DNA of 64,000 nucleotides from Euryodendron excelsum (GCA_033060915.1 CM065384.1:37906501-37970500); one strand, 5' to 3'; shown: positions 23,896-36,027, counted from the first letter of the stretch. Program-made: numbers and translations. The notes: generated from the letters alone by a model not told the origin.

Positions 23896-25913
23896 CTATA
23901 TTTAAGCCTCTTTCCAAATAGTTTTGCAAATCTACTTCCTAAAAACTATTTTCAAAGATCTACTTTTTAAAAACTCTTTTTCTTTAAGTCCAAGTCAAGT
24001 CCTAGAATCCATGGTTAGGAAATCCTAATTCTTTTCTCGAAGTCATGACTTTCTATTTTGCCTTAAATCATAGGTTTCTAAAACTATTTTCTACATCAAA
24101 TCATAGATTTTCAAAACCTCTTTTCCTACCAAATCATAGATTTTCAAATCCAAGATTTTCAGAACTCAATCGTTTCAACTTCATGTCAAATCAAATCTTC
24201 TAATTTAAGAAATCCAAATCAAATCCTCCAATTTTGGAAACAAAAGCAAATAATTTATTTTTAGAAATAAAATTCAATCTTCTATGTCAGGGAATAGAAA
24301 TCAAATCATTCATAATTTCAAACCTTTTCAAATTTTGATTTTCCAAATTTCAAACTATCAAATCTTTTTTAATTCTAATCTTTCCCTATTTCAATCTTTC
24401 TTAAATCTAAATTCTTAAAGTTTTCTCAATTTCAAACTTTCAAATCTTTCTAAATTTCAAATCTTTCTAAATTCCAAACTTTCTAAAACTCGAATATTTC
24501 CAAAATCAACTCTTTTTTAAAATGAAAACTTTCTAAAAGTAGAACTTTCCTAAAATGGTACCTTTTTAATTCAAATATTTCTTAAGTTCGAGTTTTTCAA
24601 ATTCTAACTTTTTCAATTCTTCCAAATCAAGTTAAATCTTTACAAATCTTTTTAAGTTAAGTGTTTCTAAATTAAATCAACTCCTTCCTTAACATTTCCT
24701 AAATTAGAACTTTCCTAATTGAAACTTTTCTAAATCAGAACTTTCTAAAATCAAACCTCTCAATTTTAAATTAAATCTTTCCAATTCAATTACATATTTT
24801 AACCCTAGGTTACCTAAGTCCTTAGGTGTCTAAACCATAATTCAACCATAGCCTTAAAGTTAGGAAGCTTCAACTATTTTTGCTAAAACTCTTTTCTAAA
24901 CCAAGACGGTTTTCAAACTCCAATTCAAGTCAAGATGATTTCAAAGTTCAATTCAAACTTTCCATAATAAGTCCAAGTTCTACTTTAAAGCTCAATTCCA
25001 AATCCTCAAGCTCAATTTCAAGTCAAAGTCAATTCTAAGCTTCATTTTAAATCAAAGTTCAATTTTAAATCCTCCAATCAAAATTTAATTCAAACTTTTC
25101 AAAGACCCCAAAGTGTCTTTTGAAATCAAACAAGACCTCAAAGTGTCTATTTTCAATCGGACCCCGAGTCCAAACTACGACTGACTTGATTCCCAACAAA
25201 AAGATATGTAGGCAACCCTCATTGGTGCGGTCACAACCTTTTTTAAATTTTCAATTCTGCAACCTTTTTCAAAATTTCAATTCTACAATCTTTTTCAAGT
25301 TTCCAATTCCACAACCTTTTTTAAGCTTTGAATCCTCTCTTCAAATCTATTTTCAAAATTAAATTATTTTCTTGTACTTGCATGTCATGCATCATATCAA
25401 ACTTCTTTTTAAAATTCTCAAAGTGGATAGTATTAGACAATGGATAATTGAAGATTCCAAATAAGTAAACCTAGGGTGAATAGACATGTAGGTACCACAA
25501 GGACAGGATAGGGTGATAGCCTTGTGCATCTTCCTTATATGTAACCAACCTCTGAACCTATAATTACTGTTTTCAAAAACAAAAATTGGGGTTATTTTTC
25601 AAAAAGGACTTAAATCTTTTCAAAAGTTGCTAAATAACCTGTTTTCTTAAAAACCCTCTTTTAAGGAAGTTTTTAAAAACTTTTTTGAAAAATTCGAAGT
25701 TTAATTTTCAAATTGTACTTAGTTTCATGTGACCTAACTCACCTAAACAAAGTTAGGTGGTGACTTCAAACTTTTTTTTAATAGTCTTTATTCAAATCAA
25801 TTTCTAATTCAAACCTAGTCGCACCCACCCTTCTAGGAGGATGAGTTATAACGAGAGAGTACCGTATTTTTCTCACTTGTATTTTCTCAAGTGCGAAAAA
25901 TTGAGGCGCGACA

Positions 25914-27420
25914 ACAATCAATAGAAGAGAAAAAAACAGTAAGGCCAAGATCACATAATTGGCCAACATAGATAAGATTGAGTGTGAATTTAAGAATGTA
26001 ATAAGTATGAGTGGAAGTGAAGACATGACTAACATGATCAATAGATATAGAGGACCAATTAACAGTATAAATGACAAGAAGAGTAGACACGGAAGATTTG
26101 AAAGAAATAGTTGCCAAGTCAAAAGTCATATGATTGCTACACTTAAAGTCAAAGAACCACGAAGAAATACTTGAAGTGGGACAATAGAGGAGGGATTATT
26201 AGAGGCAAACATAAACTGTTGAAAGAGTGCAGGAAGATCACTAACATCGATTGTAGAGGAGGAGGATGAGGGAATAGTAGAATCCTCAGTAGTGACAGTA
26301 ATAGACTAAAGGTAAGAATCTTTTCGAGAAGGATTTTTTGGGCAATCAGAGAGAAAGTGACCAGGGCCACGTCGACGATAGTGTTTGTAAATTCGAGTAG
26401 GGCAGGTAAGTAGGCAATGGTTAGGGGCATGACAGAATGTGCAGGCATCAGACCTGAAAACAAGACTCGAAAAGGGCTCAAAAGGCTAAATAGAATTGGG
26501 AGAACCAGCAAGAGCTGAAGAATCCCGAGAACCAGTAAGAGCTGAAGAATCCCGAGAACCACTTGAAAAACCTCAAAATCGAGAACTAGATGTGGCAAGA
26601 AAGGTATCCACAAGCGGTGGCTAAGTGAAGCAAAGATGAGTCTCCTCTGATAAGAGCTCAAAAATAGCCTGTTCCAAGGTAGGAAGAGGGCAGCGATTAA
26701 GAAAAGAGGCTTAAACATGCTCGAATACATCAGTGAGAGCCATGAAAAACGTAATCAGGCACTGCTGATCACGATTGAGGGCAAACTAAGCAGCATTAGC
26801 AGAGCATGTCCAAGTAGGCTCAGGTGGAGTCAACTGATCTCAAAGAGTATATATTTGAGATAGGAAGACGTTGATAGACTGACCAAATTTCTATTTCAAA
26901 CAATGCAGAGAAGTCAAAAATTGGTACTGATGAGCAAAGCCTGTAGTAGTATAGTAGTTGGTCATAAAGGCACAAATGGAGTGAGCAGTGTCAAAGCGCT
27001 CAAACTGAAGATTGATAGAAAAAATGGACGTATTCCGGAACCAAGTGATGATTTGATGATTTTTATTGTCCCATTTCTTAAGTCGGTCAATAAACTCCAT
27101 GGCTGTTTTAGTTACACCTTTAACAGGTGCTTGAATATCTTCAGTGACATAGCATTAAAGTTTTCTCCCCTTGAGAAAACTAGACATGGCTTTAAACCAA
27201 GAAATATAATTAGGACCCTCCAGAATGAGAAGAATCGGTCTAGATACCTCAGAACGCTCCATAGGAGAGAGACGTGCGATAACAAAAACCCAACAGTAGA
27301 GATTAGTGGTAGAAAATCTTTCAAAGCAAGAGAAATAACAAAAATAGAGCAGAACCAACAGAAACAGAGGTCAGAATCAAATTTAGAAGGCTCAAATTAA
27401 TTATGAGTTGAAGATAAATG
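25914..27420 (-). pseudogene. copia-2 gag and pre-integrase region, degenerate
   Basis: The minus strand begins near 27360 with gag of the UBN2 type: ILEGPNYISWFKAMSSFLKG, then WDNKNHQIITWFRNTSIFSI and NLQFERFDTAHSICAF (27100-26900). A degenerate capsid end follows, and a Cys-rich stretch near 26450-26360 (in CXXC/CXXH-like context) may be the zinc knuckle. The pre-integrase LIYVGQLCDLGLTVFFSSID lies at 25990-25920, just before the nested LTR. Frameshifts throughout. Confidence 0.82.
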
Positions 27421-27600
27421 GCCAGAGGACTGCTGGAGAGACGTTGGAGAAGCGTCAGAGTGACGTTGTAAAGTTGCTAAAAGTTGGCTAGAAAGACGCC
27501 GAAAGTTGACCGAAAAGTCGTCGGAAGTTGCCCGAAGGTCACCAGAAGTTGGTTGGAAAGTTGCCAAAAAGTTGTTAGAAGTCTGCCGGAGAGAAGGAAG
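27421..27600. repeat. Degenerate ~24-bp repeats in the copia-2 leader
   Basis: About six loose repeats of AGTTGGCYRGAAAGWCGCCG lie between the gag start and the conserved leader. GC content is higher than the surroundings. No stable open frame. Confidence 0.6.
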
Positions 27601-27677
27601 AGAACCTTAGGAGTTTTGATGAAAAAAATCCCTCGAAGGGCAATCATAGAACATACTTTCTCTTAACTTTGATACCA

Positions 27678-27819
27678 TGTTAGAAAGGAAATAAAGAGAT
27701 AAGCAAAAAAGAATGGATTGTATTGAATAATTTGTTATGTATATAATTAGTCTATTTATATTACAAGAGAGAAGAAAAAAAAGCTTATTCTAACCGATGT
27801 GGGATAAACAAATCTAACA
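27678..27819 (-). repeat. 5' LTR of copia-2 (142 bp) with adjacent primer site
   Basis: The minus strand starts TGTTAGATTTG at 27819 and ends TTTCTAACA at 27678, with TGTTAG/CTAACA inverted ends. ATCCCACATCGG, common in short plant copia LTRs, lies near the 5' end and a TATAAATAGA at 27760-27751. The primer site follows at once (27677-27667) as TGGTATCAAAG, one base off the usual initiator tRNA match TGGTATCAGAG. Confidence 0.88.
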
Positions 27820-28043
27820 TTAATAAGAAGATGAATATATACACTAACATAAATGTCTACCTTTCAGGATAATAAATAAATATATATATATATATAGACA
27901 TGAAAGAATTATATTTTCATAGATTTTAAATATAATATATTTTTGTTTTTAATTTTTTAAAAATCGCCATGCTCGTGTTTGCACCCTTTTTTCTTGTCCC
28001 ACTTTGGCTGACATATTTTACTGATTTACTTTTTGTTTTACTT

Positions 28044-28125
28044 GATTGAGTTGTCATTACCTGGTGGAGCAAGTGGGGAGGATTTGGACATGGACTGAAG
28101 CCACTGGACCCTCTAGTTGTTTGGT
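28044..28125 (+). pseudogene. Fossil P450 last-exon tail
   Basis: Reads like [15 protein letters not shown], with a frameshift after GGACATGG, then TGAAGCCACTGG and, after a ~20-bp deletion, ACCCTCTAGTTGTTTG matching the end of the P450 exon. The block in front (GATTTACTTTTTG) is the same as before the other fossils, so all sit at the same place in the repeat unit. Confidence 0.75.
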
Positions 28126-28181
28126 TGAGAAAGAAGGAAAATAAAAAAAAATTTCAAAGGCACTTTTAAACCAAACGTATT

Positions 28182-28845
28182 CAGTTTGGCTCAATATAAT
28201 TTGTGACTTAAGACGAAAATTTTAAATAAAATTTTTTGTTTTTTAAAAATATTATAAAAAAATTATGTTAAATCTATTATTGTTAAAATTAATTAGTGTG
28301 TTGTTGATTTTAGGCTTTTTATTTTTGCAACAATATGTAGAAACTATATAAGATTTAACTCTAACATATAAGGTTATAAAAAATCTACGGCTTTTAAAAT
28401 TTTTTCGAATAATTTATTTTATTGGGTTAAATCAGTTTTGTTTTTTATTTTTGAAAATGACTACTGTAGTTGATCATCTGTCTTTCTTATAGGACTTTTT
28501 TTTTCTCACCTGGATTGAACTTTTTGTTTTAAAAAAAAGTGTAAAACCTTATAGGGCCTTAGTTATAGTATGTAAAATTTTTAAAAAATTAGAGCCTTCA
28601 AATTTTTAATTTTTTGTACTATTTTTTATTAGTGAAACTGGTATTTTCTTTCGAAAAGGTAATTTTTGACTTCTTTTTCTTAGAAACTTTTTTTGTCTCA
28701 TCTAGATCCAGACTTTTTAAAAAAAGATATTAAGAATATATAAAACATTTATTATAAAATACAAAAGTTTTTAAAATTTGAGATATTAAAAAATTGAAGG
28801 CCGAAGCCGACCGTCTCACTTGCCTAGGGTAGTTAGCCGACCTTT
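28182..28845. mobile_element. AT-rich modular MITE, copy b (hAT-like, 664 bp)
   Basis: Flanked by AACGTATT (28174-28181) and AACGTAGT (28846-28853), an 8-bp duplication with one mismatch. Starts CAGTTTGGCTC and ends AGCCGACCTTT, an imperfect inverted pair. Internal modules around TATATAAGATTTAAC (28348), TTATAGGGCCTTAG (28550) and ATATAAAACATTTA (28737) repeat every ~190-200 bp. No ORF. Confidence 0.75.
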
Positions 28846-30099
28846 AACGTAGTACAATGCCGAACAAAGGATAAGGTGTGAAGATTTCATCGTATTTCAT
28901 GTCACAATTGTTTAGCTTCTCACATAATTCCTGTACATGTTGAACATTAAGATGTTGTTTTGTGGTTAGAATTCGATGTGGGCAAGCTGCTACAACTACG
29001 CTAATGGGAATAGGGAGTAATTCAAATTGGATGTAACTGCTATGATCGAGAAAAATTCAATGACTTTGAAATTTGGTGTGAAAGCAGTAAATGGAAGTTG
29101 GAAACTATTGAATAGCCAAAAGTTCATATACAATGTCTCTTATCTATTAAGGCTTTGAAGCATGATTTTGAGAACCAATACGAAACATAAACGTGGAATA
29201 ACAGGGATGTGTACGAAAGTTTTCGAATTGAATTTTCCAGTCAAACTTATGCAAAAGTGAAGCCACATACCTTGCACTCGGCCATTATTAAACCCAAAAG
29301 GATGTGACAGAACAAGAATCCAGAAAGAAGGAAGGCGGTTTGACGTCAAATCCAGGGTTTCCTTGAATCCCCTAAGAAAAGAGAGACCCTCAATATGTTA
29401 AATCCAAAATTCAACCTTCTTAGCCATACGCTATTACATCTGTACTAGCCGTTGACCCGTGTATCACACGAAAAAATATATTTACCACAAGACAATTTTC
29501 ATAATTATTAGTTGAACACAATTCAAATTAAAAATTAAACTTAAAGCTAAATAAAAGCAACACAAACCAATTTTTATGAATTAGATATTAAAACAAATAG
29601 AAGAGTTTCATTGCAAATTAAATTAGATGTGAAAAGACAAGAGGTGGAAGGTGTATACTTGATACTTAATGCCTGAAATCCATTAATTGCTGACAATGGT
29701 ATACATGTGAAGAAGTTCTCTCAAAACTTCAAAGATAATAGGGAACTAAATTTGAAACATAATAGGAAACATCATTGGATCACAATCACAATATATATAT
29801 ATATATATATAATATAGACATGAAAGAGTTATATTTTAATAATTTTTAAAGATCATAGAAAATTTAATTGAATCACAACAATAAATTGATAGAGTGAATC
29901 AATCTCGATTGTTGCATAGAGAGTATAAATAGGAAAGAAAAAAAATATTAAGAGTAAATACAACTATATATATATATATATATATGTATGTGTGAGATAG
30001 ATTAGATTATATTACAATCAAGAGAAAAGATAATTAAAAAAAAAAGAAAAAAAGAAAACAAAAACTATTCAAAGTCAATCATCAAATTCCTAAAATCCT

Positions 30100-30172
30100 G
30101 GAATCTCAAGTCCCTTGCCCCCAGCGGCATAGGTTGCATTTCTTGAATAAAGAGGCTCGAGTTCGAGTCCCC
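30100..30172 (+). repeat. tRNA-like/SINE-like remnant
   Basis: GAGTTCGAGTCCCC fits a pol III B box, and 40-50 bp upstream AGCGGCATAGGTTGC is a poor A-box candidate. The paralogous copy at 44425-44497 keeps GGTTCGAGTCCCC. No cloverleaf can be drawn, so it is not a functional tRNA gene. Confidence 0.35.
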
Positions 30173-32920
30173 TTTAAGTTGCCAAAAGAAAAACATTTCT
30201 TCCAACCTCAATAATATGAAAATAATAGATAATATTTTATTTATTATTTTCCCATGCCAACACCATCGACAAGGACCACAACCCTAACATTTGTAGAATT
30301 TTGAATTATGAGCACTAGCACTTATGGCACCCCCAGGGCCCCACTATTTAAAAAATACACCAGTTATTTGTTTGCACCAAACAAATATATACCAATTCCA
30401 TTGAACTGTTAGACAAAAAACCCAACAATGATATATTATCATAATAATAAGGTAATGAATACGTAATGGCATAACGTATCTTTTTCTTTTAATAAGAGTA
30501 TCTTTTTCTTTGTTCTACTGTTTTTACTGTAGCTTAGTTGACAATTGAAGGCTTCACCAAATCTTCAAATCTGTGGAGAGCGTCAGTTTAACCAAAAAAA
30601 AAAAAAAACAAAATAACAAAAGTCCTAACTTCCTAACAAGGACTTTAGATTGTTGATCTAAGAGCACAAATATGTGGAAAACATAGAAGTTTCTAAACAT
30701 ATACAATCTAGCATGCACTTAAAGTAACAACATAACTTAATTACCAATTACAACATACAATATAGAAAATAAAGATAAGATAGGAAAAATATGGCCGGTG
30801 AAATTGAGAGACATGCCAATATCACTGTCCTAAAATTATTGTACCTCACTACATGAAAGTGTCATTGAATATCAATGACTCCAGGATTTAATCCAAGTGC
30901 TTACCGTTCTCATGTAACGTTATTAGGGAGAATAAATCATCCTAACTGATTTGCCAACAAATATAATTAAACATATGCAAAAACCACAAAGAATTAAAGA
31001 CAAAATAGTTTTTATATTAGAAGAAGAAGTCTCATGTGTCTCTCACTCTACCTATATTTATTGGTATGTGTATATCTATTTAAATATATTACAGCCCAAG
31101 CGCAAATGACCAATAAAAGTTTAATATAAGTGGTTTATAAAAGTCATGAATAAATTTGTAACAAATAGAATTAAAAAATGTAATAGAAAATTTAATTGAA
31201 TATTGAAAAGTTTTGAAACTCTAAAAACAATATATGGATATGGGGTTCAATTTCTAGTTTGTAACTTTTGAAAATCCATGTGTAAAGATATTTTCGGTTA
31301 GCTATATTCAACCTGTTGTAGATAAGGAAAATCATGGCCAGATATTTCTCGTTGATAGAGAACTATGGGGAATCATAGCCAGAGAACTTAATGTATTTTG
31401 TCAAAATGTGTGGTTTGGTTGGTGCAGTTTGATTGCAACTGATGTAATGTGCTGACTTAAGTGTTAGCTAATGCAATTTGTACAAGTGTCAGGTAAGATG
31501 TGGCTTAGAAGTCTAAAAATAGTGGCACTTTGTTATCATCCTGGCGGCCCAACTGTTGGTATAGGGCTTAAGTTGGGTTATTCTAGAATGAAATTAAATA
31601 CAAGAATTGTTTTCACCCATATTCCATTCAGAATTTGATTTTTTATTTTTATTTTTATGTATTGGTCAAGTTATTAATAGTGGGTATTAGAACAACATTC
31701 ACATCCTAAGTTCGACGGAGATGACACTTAGGAGATGACTACTTAGAGTAGAGCTTGAGCCAACCAAAAAGTAAAAAGAGCTACTTATTATTATAGTGAA
31801 AGCTATTTAAAGTGAGAGTTGTCATTCCAAAAACACCTAGGAGAGGGTTATCTGGAATAGAGCTTGAGCCATTCAAAAAGAAAAAAAAGACTAATTACTG
31901 TCAGAGTGAAAGCTACTTAGAGTGAGAGTTATTATAAACGATAGCTGTAAAAGCGTGATGATTTGTTATGATCCTAGTGAGCTTAACTTTTTATATAAGA
32001 CTAAGGATGGATATTAGTTGGGCCTACATAAAATAATATGTCCAAGCTCATCCATTTAACCAAAGTAATTTTAACAGTAAAAATTATGTTCAAAATTGAA
32101 TATAAATGATGTGTTAATTAATATAGTTGGTGTGTTTTTATAAATTAAAAATTAAGTATTAAAATTTTGTAATTTTCTTGTTTAATAAATATTTTTCTTC
32201 TCCATAAATAAAGTAAAATAATGTATACATAAGATATATTAAAATAAATATACAACTCTACAAATTCTTCATTTCAAGTGCATAGCTTTAAACAAATTCT
32301 TAAGCCCGCCCGTTATGATAATCAGGCTAAACATATTTTCTAAGCTTTATTAATAATGAGAGAGCTATCAGACTCATGACCACTCCTATATGAGATATAA
32401 GTTGGACTATTTCGGTATAAATAGAATATATAAATTGACATCACACATTTCATTCAAACTTTCTCTTTTGACAAATTAGTCAGTTTCTAATACAACTTTA
32501 AATTTTCACATCTTAATTAAACTTTTCCTATCAGGACTTCAAAATTTTCACCTCTCTATTACTGTGGATATCGAATTATCTATGCATGAAAAGTAGCACT
32601 TGATATTTTTTCCGCATAAGAGATAGCAAAACATCAATATGATTTGTCCTCATTTAGTTTCTTTCTCAAATTCTACTTCAAGAAATGATAAATAACACCA
32701 TGAGCAGCAGGATGTTGAGGTCCGAAATTCGAAGTAAAACTTTTATTTTGCCTCATCTCTTGCTGCTAACAATTTCAACACAGAAAATTTTGTAATTCAG
32801 GCCATTATGCATAAAATCCCTCAGCCTGATCATAAACTCGTAAATACCATGGAATCTAATACAAAAAGATAGATGCTAGTGTTCCAAAAGAACAAGCTAA
32901 GGCTTAAGGGATACATATGA

Positions 32921-33285
32921 GACTGCCTGTTTGGTTGTGGTTTCAGTTTCAGTTTTCTATTTTTATTTTTTGAAATTTGATGAAACCGTGTTTGGCAGAT
33001 TGGTTCCGAAAACTGTTTCCGTCGAAACCACGTTTGGTAAATTGGTTTCAAAACTTGTTTTCGGAAAATTTTTCAGAAAACAGCCCAGTTTCAGGAACCA
33101 TTAAAAAGATGTTTTCTAAGTTTCCGAAACTATTTTTATACGAAAATGAGAACGATTTGAAAACGATAGTGTTTTCGATGGTCTCATTTTTTTATTTCTG
33201 AGAATAAGAAAAACGAATTGTTCTTAAATTTTTTGATTCTGAGAACACGAAAAACAAAAACGGAACCGGAACCGAAACCGATTCC
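32921..33285. mobile_element. MITE-like insertion (~365 bp) with empty site in the paralogous spacer
   Basis: The left flank ATACATATGAGACT and right flank CCTCCGAG-AATACAAACAC are adjacent in the P450-2 spacer at 47988-48025 (ATACATATGAGACTCCAAAC). The inserted block starts GCCTGTTTGGTTGTGG and ends GATTCCGGCTAAAC, with loosely inverted ends, and holds three GTTTGGYARATTGGTTYC-type repeats. No ORF. Confidence 0.6.
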
Positions 33286-33289
33286 GGCT

Positions 33290-35040
33290 AAACCTCCGAG
33301 GAATACAAACACTTCTTTGAAAGAATTTTTTTTTATCATGTCTACGGAATTCTAGAAGGAGCAGCTAGCTATATCTATCAAAGTACAGTAGTCGAATGAA
33401 TTATTGTTATTGTTATTGTCATTGTCGTCGGTGGTCATAACGTACTACTCCTTAAATGGAGTGCCTTTTTTTTCCTTGGGTAATTTAAATATCAAATGTT
33501 TATTGGAATAAGAGAACACGTATGACTTTACCTCTGTCCACAAATATTGTGTAACAAGAAAAAGAAAAAAAAAATGGAAAAAGCAAAGGACAAAGCAGTT
33601 CAGTTGAAAACTTGAACAGTAATCGAAACCGCTCATTTGTTATATAGGGTTCGTTTGGTAAAATTTAAATTTAGTTTTTATTTTTAATTTTGGCCTTTTT
33701 TAGCATAGAATCAACAAAAGTCTTTTTTTAGTTTTTTCTTTTATAAATTAAGATAAGTAAAAAAGTAAAAAATAAAAATAAAAAAAGTGAAAAAATCTAA
33801 CCCTTTTACTTATAAGCCAAAAAAGGTCTAGTTGAAAAAACTATATCAAACAGGCGATTATGATAATTTCGTTAACAGCATAACATGAAATCATCCATTA
33901 ATAGATTATAAATTAAAGGTGCTAACGAGAAGACTTAATATAATAATCGCCCACCAGTAGATCACAATTTAAAGGTACTAGTAAGGAAACTTAATATAAT
34001 ATTGATATCTCTTTTAGTATCGTATTTTATTTTATTTTTATGAGTAAATTTCTTGTACCATACATTAATCGTAGAAACAACTAAAATTATAATCCTAAAA
34101 GAAACTAATACAACCTTACCTTTGTTTGATAGAAACTCAAAGATGATGCTACCGTTCCAAAAAAACAAGCTAAGGATTAACGGATGCATATATGACTCTG
34201 AACCCACGAGAAATACAAACACTTTTTTGCAAGGCTTCTTTTAATAATGTGCACGGAATTTTAGAAGGAGCAGCCAGCTACATCTGTCAAAGTACAATAA
34301 TTGAATGAATTATTGTTATTGTCATTGTCGTCGGTGGTGATAGCGGCAGCGTGCAAGAATGGTGGTGGTCATAATATAATACTCCTTCCTAAATGGAAGG
34401 GCCTTTTTTTCCTTAGGTAATTCAAATTTCAAAGGTTTACAAGAAAACACGTATGGCATCACTTTTGTCCGCGAATGTTGTGTAATAAAAAATAAAAGAA
34501 AAGTAAAGGACAAAACAGCCCACTTGAAAACTTGGACAGTAATCGAAGCGGCTCTTTTGTTATGTGGGGTTCGTTTGGTAGATTTTAAATATAGTCTTTT
34601 TTTATTTTGATTTTTTTGCATAGGAGCAAAAAAATTCTTTTTTTTTATATCTTTGTTACTTTTATAAATTAAGATAAATAAAAAATAATAAAAAATAAAA
34701 AATAAAAAAGTTGAAAAAACTTGATTGTTTATAAGTCAAAAAAGTTAAGTTAAAAAAACTTTAAAAAAGTTGTACCAAACGGGCCATTATGATAATTTCG
34801 ATAATACCATAAAATAAAATCATCCACTAATAGAGTACAAATTAAAGGTACTAGCTAGAAAACTTAATATACTAATCGCCTACTAATAGATCACAAATTA
34901 AAGGTACTAGTGAGGAAACTTAATATAGTATTGATATCTCTTTTAGTATCGTATTTTATTTTATTTTTTTAGTAAATTTCTTGTACCATACGTTAATCGT
35001 AGAAACAACTAAAATTATAATCCTAAAAGAAACTACTTTA
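33290..35040. repeat. Local tandem duplication, two ~0.9 kb copies
   Basis: 33290-34215 and 34216-35040 are direct copies: both start with ATACAAACACTT..., then GGAATTYTAGAAGGAGCAGC, the TTATTGTTATTG hexamer tract, GGGTTCGTTTGGTA, and GATCACAATTTAAAGG-like blocks. The P450-2 spacer has only one copy (48015-48420). Each copy contains a ~220-bp AT-rich stretch bounded by GTTCGTTTGGTA and ATCAAACAGG / ACCAAACGGG, a probable small MITE. No gene. Confidence 0.7.
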
Positions 35041-36027
35041 ACAGTACAATAACCTGATCACAATTGACGATAATATTTTTGAGAGAGAATTATGAGGCCA
35101 TGTTATATCATGTAAGTATGTATATACATATATATATATATATATATACACGTATACCTAATTTGAATTCATTGACGAATTTCCAAAAATCAGGGGTCAT
35201 GGCTCCCCATAAGGTTCAGCTCCTCTTGGAACTTAGTCCTTCATACATCTCTATGCATCTCCTCTCAAGGTGCTACATATATAAACTATAATATAAGTCT
35301 GACAACTATAATCATTAATTCTCAAGACACTTATAGTTATTTGCTAATTATTTTTTTAGAAAATTAGAGTTCAAAATAAATAAGAAACTTGAATTTTTTA
35401 GTGTGAACAACTACCCAATTAGAGTTCAAATTGAATAAGAAACTTGAATTTTTTTAGTGTGAACAACTATCCAAACCTTAGATCAATTACTAATACACGT
35501 TACATGGAGATTTCTTGTCTAGAAGGAGAAATTTTTTCATGCTCTAGAGCAATGTTCTACCTCTCACTTGAAAAATGGGCCACACTCCACTTAACAAGTG
35601 GGTCCACCTTTCGTGTGAGAAGTGGAGCAATGCCCCTTGAAGCATAGAATAATTTTTCGTCTAGAAGGGCATGGAGGAGAGAAGTTTGGTGAAGAGTCTG
35701 AATCATACCTCATAGCCCATGTCCCTCGGTCTCTGTGTCAATGCGATTCCTCTCTTAAGGAGATCTTTGCATGTATAAATAGAAAAGAAAAACTAGAAAA
35801 CAAAAATTAATTTAATCATTCAAACGATCTCCTTGTTTTAGCATATCCGAAAGTCTACCACATCATAGTGGAGAAATTACTTACATACATCAATTTTTGA
35901 ATTTTCGTCTTTGAACTTGTTGAGTGGTCTACATCAAATATTCAATTTTCCTGCTCAATTTTTTCTTTTGTGTGCTGTCACAACTAAAGTTTTTCTACAG
36001 TATGCGATATGGGTATGCATTATGCAC

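Larger units (their letters stand above)
21347..25913 (+). mobile_element. Probable solo LTR of a Tat/Ogre-like Ty3/gypsy element (~4.57 kb), nested in copia-2
   Basis: It interrupts the copia-2 integrase between codons that read through when the block is removed. It starts TGTAAGCACCC and ends GCGCGACA, flanked by ACAAC (21342-21346) and ACAAT (25914-25918); ACAAC at 25911-25915 is an alternative exact duplication. A TATA box TATAAATATA at 22939-22948, a CT-rich leader-like region after it, and the GATATGTAGGCAACC block (25203) typical of long plant gypsy LTRs support a plus-oriented LTR. No coding domain inside, hence solo LTR. Confidence 0.7.
19341..27819 (-). mobile_element. Ty1/copia retrotransposon relic (copia-2), with nested insertion
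   Basis: Minus-strand order from the right: LTR 27678-27819, primer site, leader, gag, pre-integrase, integrase (split by a nested LTR), RT. The element is cut inside RT near 19341-19400, so RNase H and the 3' LTR are missing. It has many frameshifts and stops and is older or more damaged than copia-1. The leader between primer site and gag is homologous to that of copia-1 although the LTRs differ. Confidence 0.9.
28854..36027. repeat. Upstream spacer of P450-1, paralogous to 42944-49073
   Basis: No gene seen. Blocks match the P450-2 spacer in order: 28860-29460 to 42946-43720; 30090-30300 to 44400-44640; 30480-30600 to 45980-46100; 30620-31020 to 46120-46840; 31700-32350 to 46845-47460; 32570-32920 to 47620-48000; 35800-36020 to 48840-49073. 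A ~113-bp tandem pair (GAGCTTGAGCCA...GAAAGCTACTTAGAGTGAGA) lies at 31745-31935. (TA)n tracts lie at 27880, 29795, 29965 and 35125. Confidence 0.8.

Noticed and set aside
26149..26730. 193-codon minus-strand open frame in copia-2
   Set aside because: Leu/Phe-rich with no family motif; it is an out-of-frame reading of degenerate gag. The real gag motifs lie in other frames around it.
30100..30172. A functional tRNA gene
   Set aside because: Only a B-box-like word is convincing; no cloverleaf, anticodon stem or A box of good quality.
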